A stretch of DNA of 7,016 nucleotides. Origin: Woeseiaceae bacterium (lineage in GTDB: Bacteria > Pseudomonadota > Gammaproteobacteria > Steroidobacterales > Woeseiaceae). Positions 1-6,282 of this stretch are shown one piece after another. The first letter of the stretch is position 1, and each line of letters starts with the position of its first letter. The notes under the pieces were generated by a model. It saw only the letters and a list, made by a program, of their open reading frames with translations, was not told where the DNA came from and did no database searches. The stretch lies in assembly GCA_022615525.1 (NCBI GenBank), contig JAKEGN010000070.1, positions 1 to 7,016 of the forward strand, read 5' to 3'. A program made the position numbers and the translations under genes.

Positions 1-46
1 CGGCCGCAGTAGCCGTCTTGCAAACAAAAGACCGGGGGAACTGCAC

Positions 47-1393
47 ATGACTGGCAGAGTGGCGAAGGCCGCGTTATGCGTCCTTGTGACGATGTCTGCG
101 AATGGTCATACGGCTGACCGGGTACGTGCTCCCTTCCTTCCGGACAGTGGTTCCCTGGCATTGCGCTGCGGTGTGCTCATTGACGGGATCCATGACCAGG
201 CACGCAGCGATCAGCTCGTCGTCATTCGCGACGGCCGGGTTGCCGCGGTACAGCCGGGCAATGCCAAGCCGCCGAAATCACTGCCGGTACTCGATCTGTC
301 CAACCATACCTGCCTCCCCGGACTCATCGATACGCATACACACATCGCTGACCATGCCGGCGAAACGCGCGACCTCAGCATTTACTATCGCCGCAGCATC
401 GACGAGGAACAGCGCATCGCCCGTGCCAACGCGGAGATCACCCTGTTTGCCGGATTCACAACGGTACGCAGTGTGGGTGCGTATTCCGGCTGGTCGGAGC
501 GCAGCATCCGCGATGCGATCAATGCGGGAACGGTCGCCGGTCCGCGCGTGCAGGCGGCAGGCTTTTACTTGACGATTCCCGGCGGCGGCGGCGACCTGGT
601 GATCCCCGGCATCCCCGAGGAAGAGATTCCCATGCACGTGCGCATGGGCGTCGCCCGCGGCGCGGCGGAGTTTCGCAACAAGGCAGAGGCGGCCGTTGCC
701 GGTGGTGCCGACGTGCTGAAAGTGATTGCGTCCGGCGCGGTGCTTGCTTTCGGCGGCATACCGGGTTCGCCTGAAATGACTCCCGAGGAAATTGCGGCGG
801 TAGTCGAGGTCGGGCATGCGGCAGGAATCAAGGTGACGGCTCACGCGCACGGGGCGCAATCCATAAAAGACGCGATACGGGCGGGTGTCGATTCCATCGA
901 ACACGCATCGCTCGCGGATGACGAAGCTATTGCTCTGGCTGCGGAAAAGAAGGTGGCATTCTCCATGGATGTGTACAACGGCGATTACATCGCGACCGTC
1001 GGTCTCGAAGAAGGATGGCCCGAAGAGTTCCTGCGCAAGAATGACGAAACCGTCGACGAGCAGCGCGAGGTCTTCAGGAAAGCTTACAAGGCCGGCGTGC
1101 CGATCATCTACGGCACCGATGCCGCCGTGTACCCGCACGGCGACAACGCCTTGCAGTTTGCCATCATGGTCCGTCTCGGCATGGCGCCGATGGATGCCGT
1201 AAGGTCCGCGACCTCGCTCGCCGCCGAGTACCTCGGCTGGAGCAGCGATGTCGGCGCCATCGAACCGGGGCGATACGGCGACGTGATCGCGGTTCGCGGC
1301 AATCCGCTGGACGACATCACGGTATTGCAGGAGATCGACGTGGTCGTCAAGGGCGGTCTGCTGTTCAAGGTCCCGGTCGAGGCAAATCGATGA
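47..1393 (+). CDS. Exported metal-dependent amidohydrolase (imidazolonepropionase / Xaa-Pro dipeptidase-like)
   Basis: The 448-residue protein has the full metal-ligand set of the amidohydrolase superfamily: HxH at H97/H99 (context DTHTH), a lysine at K225 (DVLKVIASG) that is normally carboxylated and bridges two metals, H266 (in AHAHG), H286 (SIEHAS) and D358 (YGTDAA). The N-terminal strand region (VLIDG) and the C-terminal GRYGDVIAV stretch form the small beta-sandwich of this fold. Residues 1-23 look like a signal peptide (hydrophobic core about 8-18, possible cleavage after HTA), so the enzyme should act in the periplasm. Characterised relatives with this signature cleave dipeptides such as Xaa-Pro or Xaa-Arg/Lys, but the substrate cannot be read from sequence; other cyclic amides are possible. 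The start is supported by GGGGGAA at 34-40, six bases upstream. The stop overlaps the next start (ATGA), which implies translational coupling to the transporter and suggests the two share a substrate pathway. Confidence 0.92.
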   Translation: MTGRVAKAALCVLVTMSANGHTADRVRAPFLPDSGSLALRCGVLIDGIHDQARSDQLVVIRDGRVAAVQPGNAKPPKSLPVLDLSNHTCLPGLIDTHTHIADHAGETRDLSIYYRRSIDEEQRIARANAEITLFAGFTTVRSVGAYSGWSERSIRDAINAGTVAGPRVQAAGFYLTIPGGGGDLVIPGIPEEEIPMHVRMGVARGAAEFRNKAEAAVAGGADVLKVIASGAVLAFGGIPGSPEMTPEEIAAVVEVGHAAGIKVTAHAHGAQSIKDAIRAGVDSIEHASLADDEAIALAAEKKVAFSMDVYNGDYIATVGLEEGWPEEFLRKNDETVDEQREVFRKAYKAGVPIIYGTDAAVYPHGDNALQFAIMVRLGMAPMDAVRSATSLAAEYLGWSSDVGAIEPGRYGDVIAVRGNPLDDITVLQEIDVVVKGGLLFKVPVEANR

Positions 1394-2691
1394 TGGAACA
1401 AAGCGGTATCGAGCAAAGAGCGACCCGTATCCGTTGGCGCATACTGGGCCTGCTCATCGTCTCAAGCTTCGTTTCCTACGTGCTTCGTTACAACGTGTCG
1501 ACGGCCGGGCCGTCGATGATCGACGAGCTGGGCATTTCGGAAATCCAGTACGGATGGGTGCTGGCGGCATTCACCGCAGGCTATGCGATTTTCCAGTTTC
1601 CGGGCGGCCTCCTCGGAGTTGCCTGGGGGCACCGCCGCACACTGGCGACCGCAATGGTGCTGTGGGGCCTGCTCACGATACTGACGGCATTCATCCCGGG
1701 ACCAGGCTTCGCCGGCATGTGGGTCACCATCGCCGCCCTGATCCTGGTGCGGTTCCTGGTGGGCGCCGTCCACGCGCCGATTTACCCGATCACCGGCGGC
1801 GTGGTGGAACGCTGGTTCCCGGTGGGGCACTGGGGACTGCCGAACGGCCTGTCGAGCACCGGCCTGACGCTCGGCACGGCCGCGACCGCATCGGTGCTCA
1901 TCTGGATGATCGGCCTGCACGGATGGCGCGTATCGTTCCTCATGCTCGCACCGCTCGGTTTCCTGACGGCCTGGGCCTGGTGGTGGTACTTCCGTGACAA
2001 CCCGGAGGAGCACCGCAGCGTCAATGCAGCCGAGGTCGAACTGATCAAGGCAGACAGGCCGGTTGCCACGGATGCCGGCAGCCATGAGCCCGCCTGGCTG
2101 CGGGTGCTGAAGAATCGCAATGCGCTGTTGCTCGCCGGCAGTTACTTCTGCATGAACTACGTGTTTTTCCAGATGTTCAACTGGGTCTTTTACTATTTTG
2201 TTACGGTGCGTGGCTTCGCCGAACAGCAGGCCGGGTACTTCACGTCCGTCCAGTGGATCGCCGCAGCGGTAGGTGCAACGCTCGGCGGCTTCATATGCGA
2301 TTACTTCTGCCAGACGAACGGCCTGTGCAAGGGTTGCCGCCGGCCGGCTGCCGTTGCAGTCGCGCTGTCCGGAGTATTCATCCTCGTGGGTTCGCTGCCG
2401 GTCAGTGCTACGGTCGCCGTCGCGTGTTTTGCCGCGAGTTTCTTTTTCAACCAGATCACCGAGGCGTCGTACTGGGCTGCCGCGATCGGCATCGGCGGCC
2501 GGTACTCGGCGGCAACCAGCGGCATCATGAACACCGGCGGCAATGCCGTGGGTTTCGTCAACGCACTGCTGGTGCCGTTTACCGCGCAGATCCTCGGCTG
2601 GACCGTGGCCATGGCCACGGCGGCCGGGTTCGCGTTCCTGGCCGCCATACTCTGGCTGTTCATACGCGCCGACGAACGCATGGCCGACTAA
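1390..2691 (+). CDS. MFS transporter, ACS-like (anion:cation symporter) type
   Basis: The 433-residue protein is strongly hydrophobic throughout, with the usual 12-helix two-half layout. The first half has features typical of the anion:cation symporter-like MFS group: RYNVSTAGPSM at about 33-43, ELGISEIQYGWVLAAF at 46-61 and GYAIFQFPGG at 64-73. It sits in the inner membrane and probably imports a small solute, perhaps the product of the exported amidohydrolase it overlaps by 4 bp. Two oddities are visible. The loop after helix 2, normally G-x-L-a-D-R-x-G-R-R, reads GLLGVAWGHRR, so the conserved Asp is V77 and the Arg is A78. The cytoplasmic loop of the second half carries four cysteines, C303, C307, C313 and C316. 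The start could be either Met of ATGATG (1390 or 1393); 1390 gives the classic ATGA overlap. Substrate is unknown; amino acids, dipeptides and organic anions are all possible. Confidence 0.93.
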   Translation: MMEQSGIEQRATRIRWRILGLLIVSSFVSYVLRYNVSTAGPSMIDELGISEIQYGWVLAAFTAGYAIFQFPGGLLGVAWGHRRTLATAMVLWGLLTILTAFIPGPGFAGMWVTIAALILVRFLVGAVHAPIYPITGGVVERWFPVGHWGLPNGLSSTGLTLGTAATASVLIWMIGLHGWRVSFLMLAPLGFLTAWAWWWYFRDNPEEHRSVNAAEVELIKADRPVATDAGSHEPAWLRVLKNRNALLLAGSYFCMNYVFFQMFNWVFYYFVTVRGFAEQQAGYFTSVQWIAAAVGATLGGFICDYFCQTNGLCKGCRRPAAVAVALSGVFILVGSLPVSATVAVACFAASFFFNQITEASYWAAAIGIGGRYSAATSGIMNTGGNAVGFVNALLVPFTAQILGWTVAMATAAGFAFLAAILWLFIRADERMAD

Positions 2692-2737
2692 TGATGTCGC
2701 TCGCAGCGCGGGCCCCTACAGCTATCAACGGACCAAC

Positions 2738-2822
2738 TGTAGGAGCGAGCCATGCTCGCGACGCAATGAAGGGAACCGCGCCAGGTTGAAGCCCTGCGTC
2801 GCGAGCATGGCTCGCTCCTACA
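2738..2822. repeat. REPIN-like element: two REP-type palindromes in inverted orientation
   Basis: Bases 2738-2765 and 2795-2822 are exact reverse complements over 28 bp, separated by 29 bases. Each arm is itself an imperfect palindrome: GCGAGC-CAT-GCTCGC, preceded by TGTAGGA and followed by GACGCA. This matches the layout of gammaproteobacterial REP sequences (a GTAGGAGCGAGC-type head with a short hairpin) paired as a REPIN, which RAYT transposases are known to mobilise. No RAYT gene lies in this window. It lies between the MFS stop (2691) and the GTG start at 2887. The transcript would form a long stable hairpin that could protect or end the upstream mRNA, though there is no T-run. A shorter alternative stem pairs CCTACAG (2715-2721) with CTGTAGG (2737-2743). 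Confidence 0.85.
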
Positions 2823-2886
2823 CGGGCTTAATAGATATTGTAGGATCCCTAACTGCAGGCGACCCGTCACGAACAGAGGCACTGGA

Positions 2887-3420
2887 GTGAATACAAATTC
2901 GAAACTGATGGACATGCTGACCGGCTATGCCGCGGCCCACCAGCACCCGGTCAACATCGCGGTGCACCTCATCGGTATTCCGGTGATCATGCTGGGTGTT
3001 TTTATCATTCTGAGCTCGGTCAACGTCGACATCGACGGTTTCAGTTTCAACCTGGCGCAGCTCGCCGTTGTCGCAATGTTTATCTTCTACATGACGCTCG
3101 ACCGGATTTTTGCGCTGGTGTTCCTGCTTGCGGCCTGGCCGATCGCGATGCTGGCGGCGTGGATCGCCGGGCACCCCAATGCGCCATCCGTCACCATTGC
3201 CGCCATCGCTTTTTTCGGTGGTTACCTCGCACAGTTCGTCGGCCATGCGGTGGAAAAATCGGCACCGGTCATATTGAAGCATCCGGTCCAGGCCAATCTC
3301 GCCGCGCCGTTTTTCACTATCGTCGAGATTTTCAAACTGCTGGGTTTGCGCGACACGCTTTTCAACGAGGTGCAGGCGCGCATAGCCGAGCTGCGCGAGG
3401 AACAGAAACGTACTGCCTAG
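2887..3420 (+). CDS. DUF962 / Mpo1-like integral-membrane protein
   Basis: The 177-residue protein matches the DUF962/Mpo1-like pattern: AAHQHPVNIAVHLIGIPVI at about 16-34, with H18, H20 and H27, and FVGHAVEKSAPVI at about 117-129 with H120 and E123. Between these lie three to four hydrophobic segments (about 24-46, 57-75, 79-99 and 100-119). The yeast member Mpo1 is an iron-dependent dioxygenase that shortens 2-hydroxy fatty acids, and conserved histidines are needed for it; the bacterial role is not established, so 2-hydroxy fatty acid or other lipid oxidation is inference. The GTG start is preferred because AGAGG lies at 2875-2879, seven bases upstream, whereas the first in-frame ATG (2908) has no ribosome site. 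It appears to be monocistronic, 195 bp downstream of the MFS gene and beyond the inverted repeat. The last 30 residues are charged and probably cytoplasmic. Confidence 0.85.
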   Translation: MNTNSKLMDMLTGYAAAHQHPVNIAVHLIGIPVIMLGVFIILSSVNVDIDGFSFNLAQLAVVAMFIFYMTLDRIFALVFLLAAWPIAMLAAWIAGHPNAPSVTIAAIAFFGGYLAQFVGHAVEKSAPVILKHPVQANLAAPFFTIVEIFKLLGLRDTLFNEVQARIAELREEQKRTA

Positions 3421-3484
3421 TGGTGCCCGCGCCGAATGATTTTCTGCGTCCGGGCGTCTAATCCTGGAATCAGCCCGTTTAGCC

Positions 3485-3490
3485 AGGAGG
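3485..3490 (+). promoter_or_regulatory. Shine-Dalgarno site that fixes the start of the barrel gene
   Basis: A perfect AGGAGG lies eight bases before the ATG at 3499. It shows that translation begins there and not at the in-frame ATG at 3436, whose extra 21 residues would spoil the signal peptide. Part of it can pair with TCCTGG at 3462-3467 (CCAGGA at 3483-3488), a six-bp stem with a 15-base loop that could partly mask the site. Confidence 0.8.
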
Positions 3491-3498
3491 TACGTGCT

Positions 3499-4155
3499 AT
3501 GACCATCCGACCTTTGCTTTGCAAGGCACTGCTCGCGTGTGCGCCGTTTCTGACCCCCATCCCGGTTGAGGCCGACGACTCCGGCAGGATCGAGGCCGGC
3601 GGGCGTCTGGCCATGACCATAGCGGATGGGGTTCCCGCCAATGACATTCCCGGCTACGGAGTCTACGGCCTGTATCGCCTGAACGATGAGTGGACTCTCG
3701 GCATCGGTCTGGATCAGACCGAGTACGACTACGAAAATCCGGCAGCGCTCATCGGCATTCCGCTCGATCCTGACGCGGAGGCAGTCGACGCCGTGGCCGA
3801 GGGGACGGTGCTCAGTGCCTGGGTCGAGCGATCGTTCTCAGCCCCGCAGTCGCGGACCGAGTGGTTTCTCGGTGCAGGCCTCGGTGCCGCCTCCGTGGAT
3901 GTGCCTGACGCAACCGGTCTCACCCTGACCGGGGGCACATTCGATATTCGCACCGAAGCCGACACCGAGATCATCGTCTCGCTGCTGGGTGGCGTGCGGC
4001 GAAAGCTCGGCGAACGCTGGTTCGTCGAATTCAGCTTGCGCGCCGACCAGCACTTCGCCGACTGGACCTCGACTGACCAGGTATCCGGCGACAGCGTGAC
4101 CGTGGACGACTACTACGCATACGGCGGAAACCTGGGCTTCGGCTATCGTTTCTGA
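3499..4155 (+). CDS. Small outer-membrane beta-barrel protein
   Basis: From the ATG at 3499 the protein has 218 residues. Residues 1-25 form a signal peptide (basic start, hydrophobic core with LLACAPFL, cleavage likely after VEA). The mature part shows alternating polar and hydrophobic strands with aromatic ends, for example GYGVYGLYRL, WTLGIGLDQTEY, SAWVERSF, WFLGAGLGAASV, IIVSLLGGVRRKL and WFVEFSLRADQHF, and it ends in GFGYRF. A C-terminal Phe after such a strand is the usual signal for insertion by the BAM complex. Size and strand count suit an eight-strand barrel of the OmpA-transmembrane/OmpW-like type; no finer family is recognisable. Acidic loops such as LDPDAEAVDAVAEG should face outward. 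A lipoprotein reading (LLAC at 11-14) is less likely because the barrel pattern is strong. It lies 78 bp after the Mpo1-like gene and may be cotranscribed with it. The function is unknown. Confidence 0.8.
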   Translation: MTIRPLLCKALLACAPFLTPIPVEADDSGRIEAGGRLAMTIADGVPANDIPGYGVYGLYRLNDEWTLGIGLDQTEYDYENPAALIGIPLDPDAEAVDAVAEGTVLSAWVERSFSAPQSRTEWFLGAGLGAASVDVPDATGLTLTGGTFDIRTEADTEIIVSLLGGVRRKLGERWFVEFSLRADQHFADWTSTDQVSGDSVTVDDYYAYGGNLGFGYRF

Positions 4156-4170
4156 CCTTCAGATCCACAA

Positions 4171-4195
4171 GTGCCCGTGCACATCGTGCACGCAC
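4171..4195 (+). other. Short perfect palindrome after the barrel gene
   Basis: CGTGCAC at 4176-4182 and GTGCACG at 4186-4192 pair perfectly around an ATC loop, and an outer GTG/CAC pair could extend the stem with a two-base bulge. It starts 16-21 bases after the barrel-gene stop, where a terminator would be expected, and TTTT follows at 4204-4207, but the eight-base gap before the T-run makes it a poor intrinsic terminator. It could also be a 17-bp operator. Confidence 0.35.
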
Positions 4196-4288
4196 CGAGC
4201 TGCTTTTCTGCGCTACTTCACGCGGATGCATTACGCAAACAAGTGAACACCGGCACCGGCACCTTTTTGCGCTCCAATTCATTGATCG

Positions 4289-4306
4289 AATTCACAAAAC
4301 TGTCAC
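4289..4306 (+). promoter_or_regulatory. Candidate PhoB box upstream of the lipoprotein gene
   Basis: These 18 bases (AATTCACAAAACTGTCAC) match the classical Pho-box pattern CTGTCATAWAWCTGTCAY at 14 of 18 positions by my count. The downstream half-site CTGTCAC and the A-rich spacer AAAA are perfect, and the upstream half keeps TCA. The two half-sites have the required 11-bp period. It lies about 145 bp before the lipoprotein ATG. PhoB control under phosphate starvation is inferred from this match alone; a box this short can occur by chance, although a good score in a 295-bp promoter region is suggestive. Confidence 0.45.
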
Positions 4307-4339
4307 GCCGGCGCCATTTCCCGGGAGTCCCGCCGGGCC

Positions 4340-4383
4340 GCGTCACATATCCTTAACATTACCGTAACGGTCGTTTCATATTG
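4340..4383 (+). promoter_or_regulatory. 11-bp phased degenerate repeats, possible second Pho-box array and promoter
   Basis: Four successive 11-bp units start at 4340, 4351, 4362 and 4373, and read GCGTCACATAT, CCTTAACATTA, CCGTAACGGTC and GTTTCATATTG. Each has T at position 4 and A at position 6, and the first two carry the AT-rich tail of PhoB half-sites. The first 18 bases match the Pho-box consensus at 12 of 18 positions. CATATT (4377-4382) is a possible -10 box inside the last unit. Phasing of exactly 11 bp is what PhoB dimers need, but the last two units are weak. The region ends 67 bp before the lipoprotein start, a normal leader length. Confidence 0.35.
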
Positions 4384-4450
4384 CCGCCTTAAATTCTCCG
4401 CACTCGCTCAATACGTTAGCTCGATACATAAGAACATCCGGAGATTTCAA

Positions 4451-6163
4451 ATGACTCGCAAGATCTCGTTGGCCGCCCTGCTTGCGGCTGCGTCGCTTGG
4501 TGCCTGCTCCAGTGGCGACCTCAACATCGCACCCGCGACGACCATTACCGACAGCAACAATACAACCAATACAGGCGGCGGCGGCAGCGCCAACGACGTG
4601 TGCGCGTCCTACGTGAACACCGGCGGCCAGACTATCCGTGGCCAGTTCGATTCCGCCACCGGTGACTGCACCTACGGCTCGAGCTTCGTCTCGAACATCC
4701 TGCCGCTCAAGGTTGATATGACTATCCCGGCATTGGCAAATGACGGTGCGCATATCTTCACCTCGAGTCTGTTCGTCGGCGAGTCTCACCGCAGCAACGC
4801 CGAGCTGGCTGCGGACGGCATTTTCGAAGGTGGCGACGGCCCGACACTCACCGTCGAGGCGGGCACAACCATCGCGTTCCGCTCCAGTTCCGACTTCATG
4901 GTGATCAATCGCGGCTCGCGCCTGATCGCCGTCGGCACGGCCACCGATCCGATTACCTTCACTTCGGAGTCGGACGTGATCGGCACGTTGCCCGATCCGG
5001 AAGCCGTGCAGCAGTGGGGCGGCATGATCATCAACGGATTCGGTGTAACAAATGCATGCTCGTACATCGGCACGCGCGGTCAGCCAGGCTTCGCCCTGGC
5101 CGGCGAATGCCACGTCGATTCGGAAGGTTCCGCGGGCAATGACGAGAACCAGTACGGCGGCGATAACGACGATGACAGCTCGGGTCAGCTCGAGTACGTC
5201 GTCGTAAAGCACACGGGCGCCACGGTGGGCAACGGCGACGAAATCAACGGCATCACTTTCGGTGCCGTAGGCCGCAATACTATCGTCCGCAACCTGCAGA
5301 TGTACTCAACGTTCGACGACGGCATCGAGATGTTCGGCGGTTCGGTCAACTTCGAAAACTACGTAGCCTTGTACGTCCGCGATGACTCGATCGACATCGA
5401 CGAGGGCTGGAACGGAACGATCACGAATGCGCTGGTCATCCAGTCGGAGACAGACGGCAACCAGTGCATCGAGTCTGACGGACTCGGCGGATTTGACGGT
5501 CTGGATGCTGCAGTGGTCGAAGACTTCATTGCCCGCGGATTGCAGAGTTCGCCGACTATCAACGGCCTGACTTGCATCTTCTCAGCCAACGGAGCGGCGA
5601 CGGCCACGCACGATCCGGGCGGCGCTTTCCGTTTCCGCGAGGGCATCACGCCGATTATCAATAACGCCATCGTCGTCGGAACCTTTGGCGCGACGGATGC
5701 GACGACCGCGAACGACAACTACTGCCTGCGCATCGACAACCGTTCGCAACAGGCGGCGCTGGACGGCGACCTGCAGCTCAATTCGGTGGTGTGGGCCTGC
5801 GGCGAGAACACGCGCGGCCAGGACCTCGCCGGCTCGGGAACGACGGAAGAAACATTCGCGACGACCACCGAGGGCGGGCAGTTCGCAACGATCGTCGGCG
5901 GCGCCGCGACCAGCCCGACGGCAGTCAACAACCCGGAGCTGCAACTCCTCGGCGGCGATCTCGGCTATGCATCCCTGCCCTGGGCAACCTCACTGATCGA
6001 CAGCGCGGCGCCGGTCGCGACCACCGCGCCGGTAGCGGTCGACGGGGTTACGCCCGCTTTCCTGGGTGCCGTCGACAGCACCGGCACCGACTGGACACTA
6101 GGCTGGACGTACGGCCTCCACGACGGCGCCCGTGGTCAGCCGTTGTGGATCGAGTCGCTCTGA
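4451..6163 (+). CDS. Large outer-membrane lipoprotein, beta-helix-like, paired with a TonB-dependent receptor
   Basis: The 570-residue protein begins with a clear lipoprotein signal (lipobox LGAC, lipidated C19, followed by Ser-Ser, which favours the outer membrane). A low-complexity Asn/Thr/Gly linker spans about 25-47. The body has repeated short beta segments with Asn/Asp/Gly turns, suggesting a parallel beta-helix. Marker stretches are QQWGGMIING near 187-195, an acidic DNDDDSSGQLEYVVVKHTG near 238-256, GDEINGITFGAVG near 261-273, DDGIEMFGGSVNF near 289-301 and DDSIDIDEGWNG near 311-322. I recognise these from large Bacteroidota and proteobacterial proteins that lie beside TonB-dependent receptors and are usually called hypothetical; I know no assigned activity. 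Eight further cysteines (51, 73, 203, 220, 339, 375, 425, 450) fall in successive pairs, suggesting four disulfides. GGAG at 4440-4443 supports the start. The likely role is binding or processing a ligand at the cell surface for the receptor downstream. Surface exposure is inferred. Confidence 0.85.
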   Translation: MTRKISLAALLAAASLGACSSGDLNIAPATTITDSNNTTNTGGGGSANDVCASYVNTGGQTIRGQFDSATGDCTYGSSFVSNILPLKVDMTIPALANDGAHIFTSSLFVGESHRSNAELAADGIFEGGDGPTLTVEAGTTIAFRSSSDFMVINRGSRLIAVGTATDPITFTSESDVIGTLPDPEAVQQWGGMIINGFGVTNACSYIGTRGQPGFALAGECHVDSEGSAGNDENQYGGDNDDDSSGQLEYVVVKHTGATVGNGDEINGITFGAVGRNTIVRNLQMYSTFDDGIEMFGGSVNFENYVALYVRDDSIDIDEGWNGTITNALVIQSETDGNQCIESDGLGGFDGLDAAVVEDFIARGLQSSPTINGLTCIFSANGAATATHDPGGAFRFREGITPIINNAIVVGTFGATDATTANDNYCLRIDNRSQQAALDGDLQLNSVVWACGENTRGQDLAGSGTTEETFATTTEGGQFATIVGGAATSPTAVNNPELQLLGGDLGYASLPWATSLIDSAAPVATTAPVAVDGVTPAFLGAVDSTGTDWTLGWTYGLHDGARGQPLWIESL

Positions 6164-6190
6164 TTGCTCAGGGCGTAGTCAAGAAGCACG

Positions 6191-6222
6191 GTCGCCGGTT
6201 TTGCGTGCGCGGAACCGGCGAC
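6191..6222 (+). other. Strong hairpin between lipoprotein and receptor genes
   Basis: GTCGCCGGTT (6191-6200) and AACCGGCGAC (6213-6222) form a perfect 10-bp GC-rich stem with a 12-base loop, 27 bases after the lipoprotein stop. A second weaker stem, GGCCC (6224-6228) with GGGCC (6242-6246), follows. There is no T-run, so it is not a canonical intrinsic terminator. It may stabilise the upstream mRNA or reduce expression of the receptor relative to the lipoprotein, as seen in other lipoprotein/receptor operons; this role is inferred. Confidence 0.5.
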
Positions 6223-6282
6223 GGGCCCTCCCTGACGGGCGGGGCCAAGAAAATAAATAGTTCACGATTGGCGGGTTGAACC

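Noticed and set aside
278..1138. Long open frame on the - strand opposite the amidohydrolase
   Set aside because: It is the mirror of a gene with all catalytic residues in place; its product is rich in His/Arg/Asp and resembles no family.
2700..2886. CRISPR repeat or IS terminal repeats
   Set aside because: Only one inverted pair is present, there are no direct repeats with spacers, no transposase and no target duplication; the REPIN pattern explains it better.
3436..3498. Longer N-terminus for the barrel protein from the ATG at 3436
   Set aside because: There is no ribosome site before it, while AGGAGG lies before 3499 and the protein from 3499 begins with a proper signal peptide.
4376..5212. 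Long open frame on the - strand (278 codons)
   Set aside because: It lies fully against the lipoprotein gene, has a Val/Ala/Arg-rich composition typical of an antisense frame in GC-rich DNA, and shows no recognisable domain or ribosome site.
6191..6222. Intrinsic terminator after the lipoprotein gene
   Set aside because: The stem is strong but no T-run follows; the bases after it are GGGCCCTCCC, so I list it only as a hairpin.
5791..6279. Overlapping + strand open frame running past the lipoprotein stop
   Set aside because: The product is Arg/Gly-rich without any domain, and most of it is the shifted frame of the lipoprotein gene.
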